64,000 nucleotides of DNA from Bombardia bombarda. Taxonomy: Eukaryota > Ascomycota > Sordariomycetes > Sordariales > Lasiosphaeriaceae. Location of the stretch: positions 372,001 to 436,000 of the forward strand of contig JAULSR010000004.1 of assembly GCA_030512295.1 (NCBI GenBank), written 5' to 3'. This document shows, one piece after another, positions 12,145 to 22,230 of the stretch. Position 1 is the first letter of the stretch, and each line of letters opens with the position of its first letter. The notes beneath the pieces were generated by a model, which was given only the letters and a program-made list of their open reading frames with translations, was not told the origin of the DNA and did not search any database. The position numbers and the translations under genes were made by a program.

Positions 12145-13352
12145 TCACTTTTGCTTTTGCTTCTGCTCCAGCTTCTTGGCAAGCTCGCTAGTCCGAATGA
12201 TCTTGGGCTTGACAACAGGTGTCATGTACGGTGAGAATGACGTCGGGACGAACATGCCGACCCTGTTGCGGTATTCGTTGTATTCCGGGTACTTGCCGGC
12301 CGTGATGAGCTCCGTCAGCCAGGTTGATCCCTGGAAGAGAAGGATGAGGAACGAGGGGCCGGCGGCAGTCCAGCCGTACAGCGAGTTTGACGCGAAGCAT
12401 CCCCATTGGTACATGAAGAACCAGATAGACTGCTCGGCGGTGAAGTTGGGATGCCGGCTGTAGCCCCAGAGACCGGACGTGACGAAGCCTCGGTCCAGGT
12501 CGGCTTGCGTGTAACCGGGAAGGATCTTGCCCTCGCGATAGGCGTTTTTGGCACCGTGGTAGTCTAGAAAAGCACGTGCACCAGGTTAGCCACGTTCTTT
12601 GCGGTGCATATATCAGCACTCATCTCGTCCTCGACTCTACCCACCCCACTGCTGTTGGTCTGCGAACCACTCGACAAGGACGAGGGCAAGCTCGGCTGCT
12701 ACATAACCGACGTCGGCACCAGTGATTTCGGGCTCAAATCGCGACGAGAGCAGCAGGACATAGCCTGGCGCGGCGATGAGGAAGAGCAAGACGCTCTGGA
12801 TGAAGGAGATGAAGGTCAAATTAAGGAAGTGGAACGCGATCGCTGGGACTTGGTTGCGAACAATTTCCCTGAAAAAACGTTAGCGTGTTAAAGGCTGTTT
12901 CGAGTTGGCTGTACGCACCACCTGTAGTCCTCAGACCCGACGGTATACCCCCCTTTCCTCCAGTAGTTGTAGGTTAGCCGAATGCTCCATGCGGTGCCGA
13001 CGAACACTGCTGCATCGAGACGCTGGCTCGGCAAACCAGCCAGGCGCGCCCATAGGTTGAAATGGGCGAGGTAGATGGTGGGCAACAGGCTCCAGCACCG
13101 GTCGACCTGTGAGTAGTTGCGGTTGATCTCAGACACGACGAGAAACACGGCGCCGAGAAAGAGAGAAAGGGCGAAGCCGCTGACCAGCGGGTTGGTTTCT
13201 CGGTAGAGCTGGACGAGACCTTGAGGGCTCGTAGAGACCTGGAGCAGCTTCTCGGGGAGGGCGTAGAACTGCGGGATGAAGGGCTCGACAGTCTTGGACC
13301 AGTCGGAGCAGTCTTCCAGCGCGCGCAGCGCTGGGAGAGCCATGGTCGACAT
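12145..13352 (-). CDS. DUF1295 / steroid 5-alpha-reductase-like membrane protein
   Basis: Three exons: 13352-12919, 12868-12645 and 12563-12145, giving 1077 nt (358 residues). Splicing restores codons exactly: TG|G (Trp-Glu-Ile) and G|AC (Asp-Tyr-His). The protein has several hydrophobic helices (SGFALSLFLGAVFLVV, FISFIQSVLLFLIAAPGYVLL). It carries family hallmarks: DRCWSLLPTIYLAHFN near the first third, TYNYWRKGGY, and YSRHPNFTAEQSIWFF, the conserved RHPN motif of the C-terminal reductase domain. The tail is basic (KKLEQKQKQK), possibly an ER retrieval or cytosolic signal. Members are predicted NAD(P)H-dependent lipid or sterol reductases in the ER; the substrate here is unknown. Divergent to Top3. 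Confidence 0.87.
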
Positions 13353-14099
13353 TTTCTTCTCTTTTCAGATCGTCAATATTACAATATTATGTCGTCTGAT
13401 AACTGATTATCTCCTTTTTCTTCCGAGAATGGAGATGTCAAGAAAGGGGGAGAAAGTCTCAGGTTCAAACGCCCAGCAGATGTGCGCGTCATAGTGCCAC
13501 GCAGTCGGGCGCAGCTCCAGTCAAGATCCATTTCAGATCCTAACGACACGCGGGCTGAACCGTGATCGGCTGGGCTAGCTGCCGCTCACAGCCACCCCCT
13601 GCAGCCTTATTTCGTAGGCATTTTTAGTGGGAGAGTGGATGGATACGACCGATTCCGGGAATTTGATGGCACCCTACGGGCGTTATTACCGGGTGAGGGT
13701 GCCTGTATTTACCCCACACTAACACCCGAACAACGGCATTGGTTCCGTGAACCTCTAGAAAATACACAGCACACCACCTAAATTCATGCCTCGTGAAGAC
13801 TTCGAGTGATCCATAGAGGTTCAGTTCTCTTTTTCTCATCCTGATACGTTGACATGAGGAAGTTTTAACTGCTATTGTCCGGGAAACAACACTAGAGCTG
13901 GTCACACTTAAGGCAGCCAGCGGTTTTCATCCCAGACCTTGGGTAAAATTTGGTAATCCATTCTTGCACATACATGGTGAAACGATTTCTCTGGAGACAT
14001 GAATTCAGATATCAGAGCCAACTTTGGCATTCAGTCCGCGACAGAGCTTCTCAACCTCTGCGCGCCGCAAATTTCACGTCTTCTATCGCGTCAGCCGAT
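13353..14099. promoter_or_regulatory. shared divergent promoter region (DUF1295 / Top3)
   Basis: 747 bases separate the DUF1295 start from the Top3 start used here. The right end, from 13974, is open in frame with Top3 and may be coding (see the Top3 finding). The rest shows no gene. Confidence 0.5.
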
Positions 14100-16527
14100 A
14101 TGACGCGTATCCTCTGCGTGGCCGAAAAGCCGTCCATCGCAAAGGCAGTGGCAAACCACCTTTCGGGCGGCAGCTTTCAAACGGTTTGTGCTTCTCAATC
14201 TCGTGCATCCTATCTCATGCACCTGCACTCTTTTTACTCGTTACTGACCTCCCAAGACAGCAAAACACCCGAGATACCTACATAAAAAACTACTCATTTG
14301 ATTTCGACTTTGGCCCGCCGTGGGGACAGTCCTCGGTGGTCATGACGTGTGTGAGCGGCCATCTCACAGGCCTAGAATTTCCACCCGAGTTCAAGAAATG
14401 GGAACACCCACCCCCAGATCGCCTCTTTGACGCGCCAGTAAACACGGTAATCCCCGAGGTATGTAATAATTTTGTGCCTCGCTACCTAAGCCTGTCAGAC
14501 ACTGAAATGGGTGCTCCTACTGGCAGAATCGCAAGAATATCGCCAAAAATATCGCCGATCAAGCAAGACGTGCCAGTGGCCTGTTTATATGGACCGATTG
14601 CGACCGCGAGGGTGAGCATATCGGCGGCGAGATACGAGATGCCGCCAGGAAGGGCAATAACCAAATCCAAGTCAAGAGGGCAAGGTTCAGTAACATTGAG
14701 CGAGCGTATGTCCAACAGCCAAACATCATAGACAGACAGATAGTCAGCCCTTTTTTGCAAAGTGAAAGAAACATACATGCCCATTCTGATACGATTTTGC
14801 TCGCAGACATATCCTAACCGCCGCCCGCCACCCCGTCTCTTTGGATGAGAAGCAGGTTGACGCGGTTAATGCCCGCATCGAACTTGACATAAGGATTGGC
14901 TTTGCCTTTACCCGTTTCCTGACCTTGAATCTCCGACCGCTTGGGGGGCCGCTGTCTGAGCTCATGATAAGTTACGGTAAGCACTGATACATATCTGTCT
15001 CACTCGCAGAAGAATACTAACCAAAGCGTCCAGGATCCTGCCAATTCCCAACCCTCGGCTTCGTCGTCGACCGCTACTTCCGCGTCAAAAACTTCATCCC
15101 CGAGACATTCTGGGCCATCAAGGTCATGCACGAGCGCGAGGGGATCAAGGTCAACTTCAACTGGGCGCGCCACAGACTGTTCGACCGCATGGCCGTTATA
15201 ATATTCTACGAGCGATGCCTCGCCGCGCGGACCGCCAAGGTCACCAGCGTCCAGGAGAAGCCCACCAAGAAGTGGAAACCCCTGCCGCTCACGACGGTCG
15301 AGTTCCAAAAGATGGCGACCCGCTTCCTCCGCATGACGGGCCAGGAGGCCATGACTGTAGCGGAAAACCTCTACAACAAGGGCTTCATCAGCTACCCCCG
15401 CACCGAGACGGACCGCTTCGACAAGGGCATGGACCTGCGCGCGCTCATCCGCAAGCAGATCCCCCACGCGCGCTGGGGCGCCTTCGCGCAGGGCCTCATC
15501 GACGGCGCGTTCCAGCAGCCGCGGCAGGGCCGCAACGACGATAAGGCACACCCCCCGATCCACCCTATCACCCACGCGGATCCCTCTGTGCTTAATGAGG
15601 GCGAGAAGAAGGTGTACGAGTTTGTCGCGAGGCGGTTCCTAGCCTGTTGCTCCGAGGACGCCAAAGGTGTCGCGACTGACGTCGAGATCACGTATGGAGA
15701 CGAGGTGTTTACGGCACATGGGGTGATTGTGCTGGAGAGAAACTATCTGGACGTGTATCCCTACGAGAACTGGACCGGCACGGCCATGTTACCCAAATTC
15801 ACGGTGGGCGAGCGCTTCGAGCCGACGGAGGCGATGGTCACGGAGGGCAAGACGACGGCGCCGGGGTATCTGACCGAGGCGGATTTGATTGCGCTGATGG
15901 ATGCCAATGGGATTGGCACGGATGCGACCATGGCGGAGCATATTGAGAAGATTCAGGAGAGGGAGTATGCTAGGACGGTGGAGCGGGCTGGGCGCGCTGC
16001 TGCTGCTGCTGCTGGTGATGGCGATGATGGCGAGAATGCAGGGGGTGGTGGTGGACGAGGTGGTCGCGGGGGACGAGGAGGCCGTGGTAGTCGGGGAGGG
16101 CGCGGCGGGGCTGCAGGTCGGGGAGGCGGTCCAGGGGGGGGTGGTGCTGGTGGTGGTGTCAAGGAGTTTGTGCCTACTAGCTTGGGCGTTGCGCTCATCG
16201 AGGGGTTCGACAGGATGCACTTTGAGACGAGTCTGGGGAAGCCGTTTCTGCGCAAGGAGATGGAGCTCAAAATGAAGGCTATTTGCGAGGGCCGCACGTC
16301 CAAGCAGGTAGTGGTGCATGAGAGCATCACGAAGTATCGGCGGGTATATGATCAGTCGAGGGAGGAGCTTAATGTTTTGAAAGCTGTAAGTGGTGTTTTC
16401 TCTCCTCTTTTCTTTTCGTCTCTTGCGCCGCGCTTCTTTACTGTACCCCTTTCCATTTTGCACATTCACATTCTAATCATCTATCTAATAGGCTTGTAGA
16501 CAATATGTCTTTCAAAACGGGGGGTGA
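14100..16527 (+). CDS. top3: DNA topoisomerase III (type IA)
   Basis: Six exons: 14100-14183, 14261-14458, 14527-14705, 14807-14976, 15034-16385 and 16492-16527, totalling 2019 nt (672 residues). Exon 1 opens MTRILCVAEKPSIAKAVA, the TOPRIM start. Exon 3 has the metal-binding motif WTDCDREGEHIGGEI. Exon 5 has GSCQFPTLGFVVDRY, the active-site tyrosine motif ISYPRTETDRF, the DDKAHPPIHP motif and LMDANGIGTDATMAEHI. The order and spacing match yeast Top3. Top3 relaxes or decatenates single-stranded DNA and acts with a RecQ helicase and Rmi1 to dissolve double Holliday junctions. Unusual: a roughly 39-residue Gly/Arg-rich insertion sits between EREYARTVE and KEFVPTSLGVALIEG. An in-frame upstream ATG at 13974 would add 42 residues. 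The last exon adds only 11 residues. Confidence 0.94.
16041..16157 (+). repeat. Gly/Arg (RGG-like) repeat inside Top3
   Basis: Purine-rich imperfect repeat of GGN and CGN codons in frame within Top3 exon 5. It encodes about 39 residues made of GGRGG, RGSRGG and GGGG blocks and lies between two conserved catalytic-core segments. Confidence 0.85.
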
Positions 16528-17385
16528 TAATGAGCAACCGCAGCAACAAGCAACAAGCAGCATCTTGGGATGTGTATGTATGTCTTGTCATCCAGGAGCA
16601 TATGCATTCATACTTAATAGTTTAGGTATTATCAACAAAATCACATCCGATACCCCTCCTCCTGCTTCCCCCACCCTCCCCCCTTTTTGTATTATTTGCG
16701 CCTTGTGGTTGGTGTGTGTTATTGTATAGTTACCCATACCTGTTTCGCTTATCTTGTTTGTGGCTCCCCGCTATTCCGCTATAAGAGACAACCAAAGCGT
16801 TTACCGGAAAACACCCGCGCATAGTAACACATCGTCGATCCAACCAACTCCGACCATAGCCGATTGGGGGAATAAGGAATGGAGGGCAGTCCGTACAGAG
16901 GAGGGAAAAGGAGGGGCAGAGACGGGAATTGATGTTCCATCCAGGTTGGAAGTTGTTCCGATGACCGGATGGCCGGCCGGCTGTCGGCTGTCGGTTGCTG
17001 CTGGTGCTGATGGTAGTCATGTCTGTCTGTTTCTGCAGCTGTCTTACCATACTTGATGTGAGGTGTTCTCGATCTGCAGTCTGAATACCTAGCTACACGG
17101 CAAGGAGTGAGTACCAGCAGAAGTACATCGATCACATCGGGGACGGACAGGAAGGAAGAGATGATGGCGCTTTCGTATCCACTCAATTGGGACCGTTTCG
17201 TTTTTGAAAGGATTTGAGGGATGATGCTAGTGCTGATACAAGGCTGGATGTATGTGAGATTTGTATGTACATACATGTGGGTGAAAGAAGGGGACTGACA
17301 TGAATTGACTGAACTGGGGCTGGGGTGAAGGAATGAAGGGGACCGACCCTGACTAACTCCCGTCGGGAGGATCGGCTGTGTACAC

Positions 17386-17388
<3 letters not shown>

Positions 17389-17442
<54 letters not shown>
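17389..17442. repeat. (TG)27 microsatellite
   Basis: 27 uninterrupted TG dinucleotides, preceded directly by a short ACACACA run, so the left border can fold back on the repeat. Confidence 0.97.
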
Positions 17443-17446
<4 letters not shown>

Positions 17447-20446
17447 GTGAAGAGAGTGTGGTTAGTGTATGGGATGTCCTGTACACACACAGTAACCTAT
17501 CATGCAGCCATCCCTGCCTACTTTACCTATCTCTACATGTTTACATGGCTACAGAAGTTGTCTGTATGCCTCTATCTGCCCGATGAGGGGGGGCCGAACA
17601 ACCCCCCGCATGTAACGCCAGTTTAGGAATAAGCCAACTTAGGAAAGCAAGAGGAGGGGGAGCAAAGCGCCTACTGTGTGAGTTTGTGTCTGTGTAGGCG
17701 GTGTCTCATCTGCTGCTACCCGCGGGTATGTGATATCTGCATCCTATTATCCTATTGTGTAGATGGATGACGTCTTTGGTTGTTACGTAGGTAGGGAGAA
17801 TGGCTTTCGTCTTCGTAGTCAATGATGCTTTGCTCCTTTCAGCGACGACCAGACCATCAATCAATCAATCAATCGGACAAGCGGACAATTGGGAAGAGGC
17901 TCGGCGGACAAGCGGGCACAAGAGCAACTGAAGCAGGACCGGGCATTGAATCCCGAGCGAGCATAGCATAGCATCCAGCCCACTACTACTGCCACTGCTC
18001 AGCTTTCTTCCCTATCCCGAAGGTGCAAGGAAGTGGGGTTGTGTCTGTGGTTGTGCGTCTGTCTGGGCTTGTCTTTCTGTTTTCTGTGTCTGTCTGCCCT
18101 CACCATCCCATCCCCTTCCATCCATCCAGTCCGATTGCCCCACGTTTTTCTGTTGTCGCCGCCGTCTACCTACATGCCTTACATACACACCAACATACAC
18201 ACACAGGTATACACACACAGGTATACACAAAACGTTTTTCCCGTTCAGGAGATCCGTTGACGACGCCGCCGCGCCCGCATCGCCCGCACACCCGCGCGCC
18301 CAGATGTCGTGATTGCTACCCTGTGGGGTCCGATAGTCTGATAGTCTGATACCCGCCGGCATTACCTACCTGATTCAGCGATATCTCGAGATACCGAGAT
18401 ATATCATCTACCCTGCGAGCCCACCTACATAGGTATTCCCGGTATTCTGGAGTGTGGTTTACATGCCATGTGAAACATAAAGCACAGTATGGGATGAGAT
18501 GGGATGAATTGGTAGCATTGTTCGTATTCGTCTTGATAATAGGTGGTATGCGCCTGGAGACATGGAGACTGGCGAGGCAAGGTGAGCTCATCATGGGAAC
18601 GAACAAGAGGTTCGCAGATGCCGTAGACATTTGCCCGAGGCCCAATCAAGGCCGTCGTGTTATCCAACGTGGTTGCCCTGCCCTTGTCTATCTGCTGTGT
18701 TTTGTTGCGGGGAATGGGCAAGGGGAGGGGGGGTGATAAACGAGTGGTGCAAATAGTAGATATAAACTAGAGCTCGATGTGAGTTAGAGCTTCTCCTAGC
18801 TGCGACCCATTTCCATCCTTGCGGGATTATTCGGCGCGTTTACCCCATGCTCGTCGTCGTCCTGGGTACGGATATCGGATTCGGGGAGCCAGGGCCCAGG
18901 GGAGCCAGGCACTTGCTGGGGGCACCGGGGATGGGATTTACACAGTAGTTAAATTTGTTTAGGTTTTTGGTTATTCATGCCAACTTTATTGAATTGTGCG
19001 CGCACCGATATCTTATTGGTGTGCCCTAGGTTGGACAGCAACTCAACAACAGTCAACAGACAAAGTTCGTGTGTCTCCATCGATGGGCACCACCGCATTA
19101 TCCGGCTTGTTAACTGGCAACTGCCCGTGTTGATAAGGCCGAGATAGATCTACATGGGGAACATGGTACTGATCAGTAGCCAGTATGCATTCATGTTGCG
19201 TTGCACGCTGTTCGCTGTTTGCTGCCCGCTGCCGCTGCCGGGAACAAGCTTATTACCCAGACAGGTATGTACGTAGTAGGTGTTCGTTATCTAGGGCTGG
19301 GGGGGCTGCCTGCCCTGACTGAACACAAAAAGGGGCGCTGCACCAACGCCTGAGGAATGTCAGTGATGGATTTAGAATTGGCGGCTTCGGAAGCCACGCT
19401 TTTTAGTCACACCCCTCCCGTCCGCCCAAGGATGGATGCTGCTCCTTCTTGCATGTACCAAATGACCTCGTCATCATCCCAACGAGACGGATTGCAGAAT
19501 AACCATCATGGCACATCATCAGCTCCCACCTGACTCGCACTGTACAGTATTACGACACTGTAGCGAGGCGAAACAATCAAGCAAATACTTTGGACAAGAA
19601 CATCGTGCTTCAAGAAACCATTTCTACTCGTCTTGGTGGTTTGACCGCTCGCGACCACTCCAGCTAGCTGGGCATAGAGTTAGTTTATTGAGGCGATCAG
19701 GGCGATCTAGGGCAGCTGCTAATGGCTCGGGGGAGATATCAATTCCCGGACCCACCGTGGAGTCGTTTGCGGGAAGGACGACTGACTATGACTACTGTCA
19801 ATAAACCTACCTCGTGGAGTGTGGAGTGGCTGTCAGTGGTTCCGGGTTCTTCACTCTGGCACGACAAACATTCCAGCCTACGACGATAACGTAAAACACT
19901 GGATTTATCTCCATGATTTTATATTTAGTGTGCGCGAATTCCTAATCGAACCGCGTAAAGGAGCCGCTCGCTCCGCTCCAGGCATTCATAGGCGAGGAAC
20001 TAGGCGAGGAACGTGACGAGAAGCACAAAGAGATGACGAGATTGGAGGTGGAAGTTGACAAAAAGAGTGGCTTTGTTCTCCCAAGTTTCAAGGCCGTTCG
20101 ACGCCGCCCGGGTTTCGCAAGCCTAGATAGTCAGCTGGAGCTTGGTTTTGCACGGTGCGTCGTCACATGGACCACCACTCACGTTCCATGGAAGCAGAAA
20201 GACCAGTCAGGACCAGCCCCAGCCAGCCAACCAAAGGGGCAGCGTGCTGCTGCGTTCACACCCCTATGGACGGGGGGGTGATAAACCGCACTTGTTAAGC
20301 TCGTGCAGCAAGCCACGGAACCAGCTCTCTTGGCTTAGGCTGGCTTTTGGGCAGTCACTAACACCCGGGGCAGGCACCTTTTTGGCACTGTGAGTCGCAA
20401 CTGGCCCAGGTCGGGTTGGTTGCTTGGGTGTCTGCGTCGGCGCCAT

Positions 20447-20470
20447 ACACACACACACACACACACACAC
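20447..20470. repeat. (AC)12 microsatellite
   Basis: Twelve AC units upstream of the Stb3-like gene, with a second short AC run just after it. Confidence 0.95.
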
Positions 20471-20817
20471 CTCTCTGGGCAGACACACACACACAAAGTA
20501 GTGTGGTACACGGTGCAGGGCAGAGGCACACTTTAATAGCACCGCATGGCCATCGACTCGTCCCTCTCTCCTCCCTTGATTTCCCAAAGCAACAACAACG
20601 CGAATTTCTAACCTATCGATTTTAGCATCGAGAGTCATCTCCTGTCACAGAAGCTTGTCGCAACAGCTCTGCCATTCTAGTCATCATACTTCTGACCGTC
20701 AAATCCCCTTTGCCTCGGTCAACAAGTTCGCTTGAAAGTTGCGCATTGCTTCGGACATCTCGTAAGTGACTCACTGCTTCCTTAGTCATCATCACCACTC
20801 GCCTCTTGTCTGTTACT

Positions 20818-22230
20818 ATGCCGTCGTCACGTTTATTAGACGTGTTCGACGACGACGACGACAATAACAACAACAATTACACCTACCGCTCCCACTCCCA
20901 CTCTCCGATCCAACACCGCCGATCGCCTATTACCACGCGTCGCCGTTGCCGTCGCATCGTGTCTGAACCCGCCCAGCTAGAAGCTAACCCACGCTCCTTG
21001 CGCCGCACCACAGACACGTGTCGAAGCAACCAAAGACCAAGAAGTGTCAACATGGCAACCATGGCATCTGCTGTTCGCGATATCGCAATGACGACCTCCG
21101 GCCGAGACAACTTAACTGCTGTAGCGGCTCGGAGTGTCCCTGTGGCAACTACTCCTCACCCCGCCGCCCTCCCGACTCCCCCGAACTCTCTCTCGCCCAC
21201 CATCCCTCCCCACGGCCTCAAGGCCCAGCTGCAGCGCGCAAGGCTCGAGCGCATCGACTCGGACCTGGACCTGCATGACGGCCACCACCACCGCCACCGA
21301 GACCACGAGCACGACCACGAGCACGACCACGATCACGATGGCCCGCGCCAGCACACCCCTCTGGGTTCGCCGCCTTACGACGCCGCCGGCGCTATCACCC
21401 CGGCGATGCTGGCAAAGTTCCACCTGCCCGAGATCCTCCTGAACCAGGGCCCGCTAGCCCTCCGCCACATCATGGGCTACCTGACCACCTCAGTCCCAGG
21501 CTTTGCCGGGATCCCGCCGGCCAAGGCCCGGAGGCTAGTCGTGGGCGCTCTTGAAGGCCGCGGAGGCGAAGGCGGAGGGCTGAACGGTGACGTTGAGTTT
21601 GAGAAGGTGGGCTGGGGCCGGTGGGATGCGAGGAGGCGGAGCAGCCAGGATCCCCGGTCAGCAGCGGCGGCGAGGCGCTCAAACTCGCCCCCCGACGGAC
21701 TCTATCCCACAAGCATACCCATCTCCTCCAAGGGCGTGGGTGCCAACGGTGGCGGTGCCGGATCTGGAGGATGGCCCCTGAACCGGTCACGCCTCACGGC
21801 GGCATCGAGGTTGAGCGCCGGATGCGACTCGTCGGCGGCCTTCTCGTACGACGATCGCGACCACCACCACATGATGGAGCACGAGGCCGACAAGATGTCG
21901 ATGGACGACGACGGGTCGGCCTCGGCGTCGTGCTCCTCGGCGCCTGATGACGACGACGACGTGATGATGAACGACGACCCCGAGGACGTGACCGACGACG
22001 AGGACTGGGCCGCCGTCGGCGCCGCGGCGCTCCGCGCGTCGTCGTACCAGGCACCCAACCATCACACATTTCCTTCCAATCGTTTATTTACGCCGGGCGA
22101 CGGCGCGGTTCGGTCCTGCTCGGCGGCGGTCGGCATGGCGCGCCCGCCGCAGTTGTTTAGCAATTTTGACTTTTCGGCATCACAGGAGCGCGAGGCGGTC
22201 GAGGCCCTTCTTCGACTTGGATCTGTATAA
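20818..22230 (+). CDS. stb3: Stb3-like Sin3-binding transcriptional regulator
   Basis: Single-exon 470-residue protein. The frame opens earlier at a TTG, but the first ATG is at 20818. The diagnostic region is residues 191-273: ITPAMLAKFHLPEILLNQGPL, ALRHIMGYLTTSVPGF, GIPPAKARRLVVGALEG and FEKVGWGRWDARRR, the conserved core of the Stb3 (putative Sin3-binding) family. In yeast Stb3 binds RRPE elements of ribosome-biogenesis genes and recruits the Sin3/Rpd3 deacetylase under TORC1/Sch9 control; that role is inferred here. The flanks are disordered: an Asp/Asn run at residues 11-20, a His/Asp-rich tract at about 150-174, and acidic runs in the C-terminal half. The end FSNFDFSASQEREAVEALLRLG looks helical and may be a second conserved motif. 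Confidence 0.86.
   Translation: MPSSRLLDVFDDDDDNNNNNYTYRSHSHSPIQHRRSPITTRRRCRRIVSEPAQLEANPRSLRRTTDTCRSNQRPRSVNMATMASAVRDIAMTTSGRDNLTAVAARSVPVATTPHPAALPTPPNSLSPTIPPHGLKAQLQRARLERIDSDLDLHDGHHHRHRDHEHDHEHDHDHDGPRQHTPLGSPPYDAAGAITPAMLAKFHLPEILLNQGPLALRHIMGYLTTSVPGFAGIPPAKARRLVVGALEGRGGEGGGLNGDVEFEKVGWGRWDARRRSSQDPRSAAAARRSNSPPDGLYPTSIPISSKGVGANGGGAGSGGWPLNRSRLTAASRLSAGCDSSAAFSYDDRDHHHMMEHEADKMSMDDDGSASASCSSAPDDDDDVMMNDDPEDVTDDEDWAAVGAAALRASSYQAPNHHTFPSNRLFTPGDGAVRSCSAAVGMARPPQLFSNFDFSASQEREAVEALLRLGSV

Larger units (their letters stand above)
16528..20817. other. long gene-free spacer
   Basis: 4.3 kb with no supported coding region: frames are short, with no motifs or consistent splice structure. 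It holds microsatellites (TG repeat, AATC repeat near 17855-17875, AC repeat near 20447) and a 12-bp palindrome at 18382-18393. The right part is presumably the Stb3 promoter and leader. Confidence 0.55.

Noticed and set aside
17378..17626. Frames through the TG repeat (Cys-Val runs)
   Set aside because: Artefact of a dinucleotide microsatellite.
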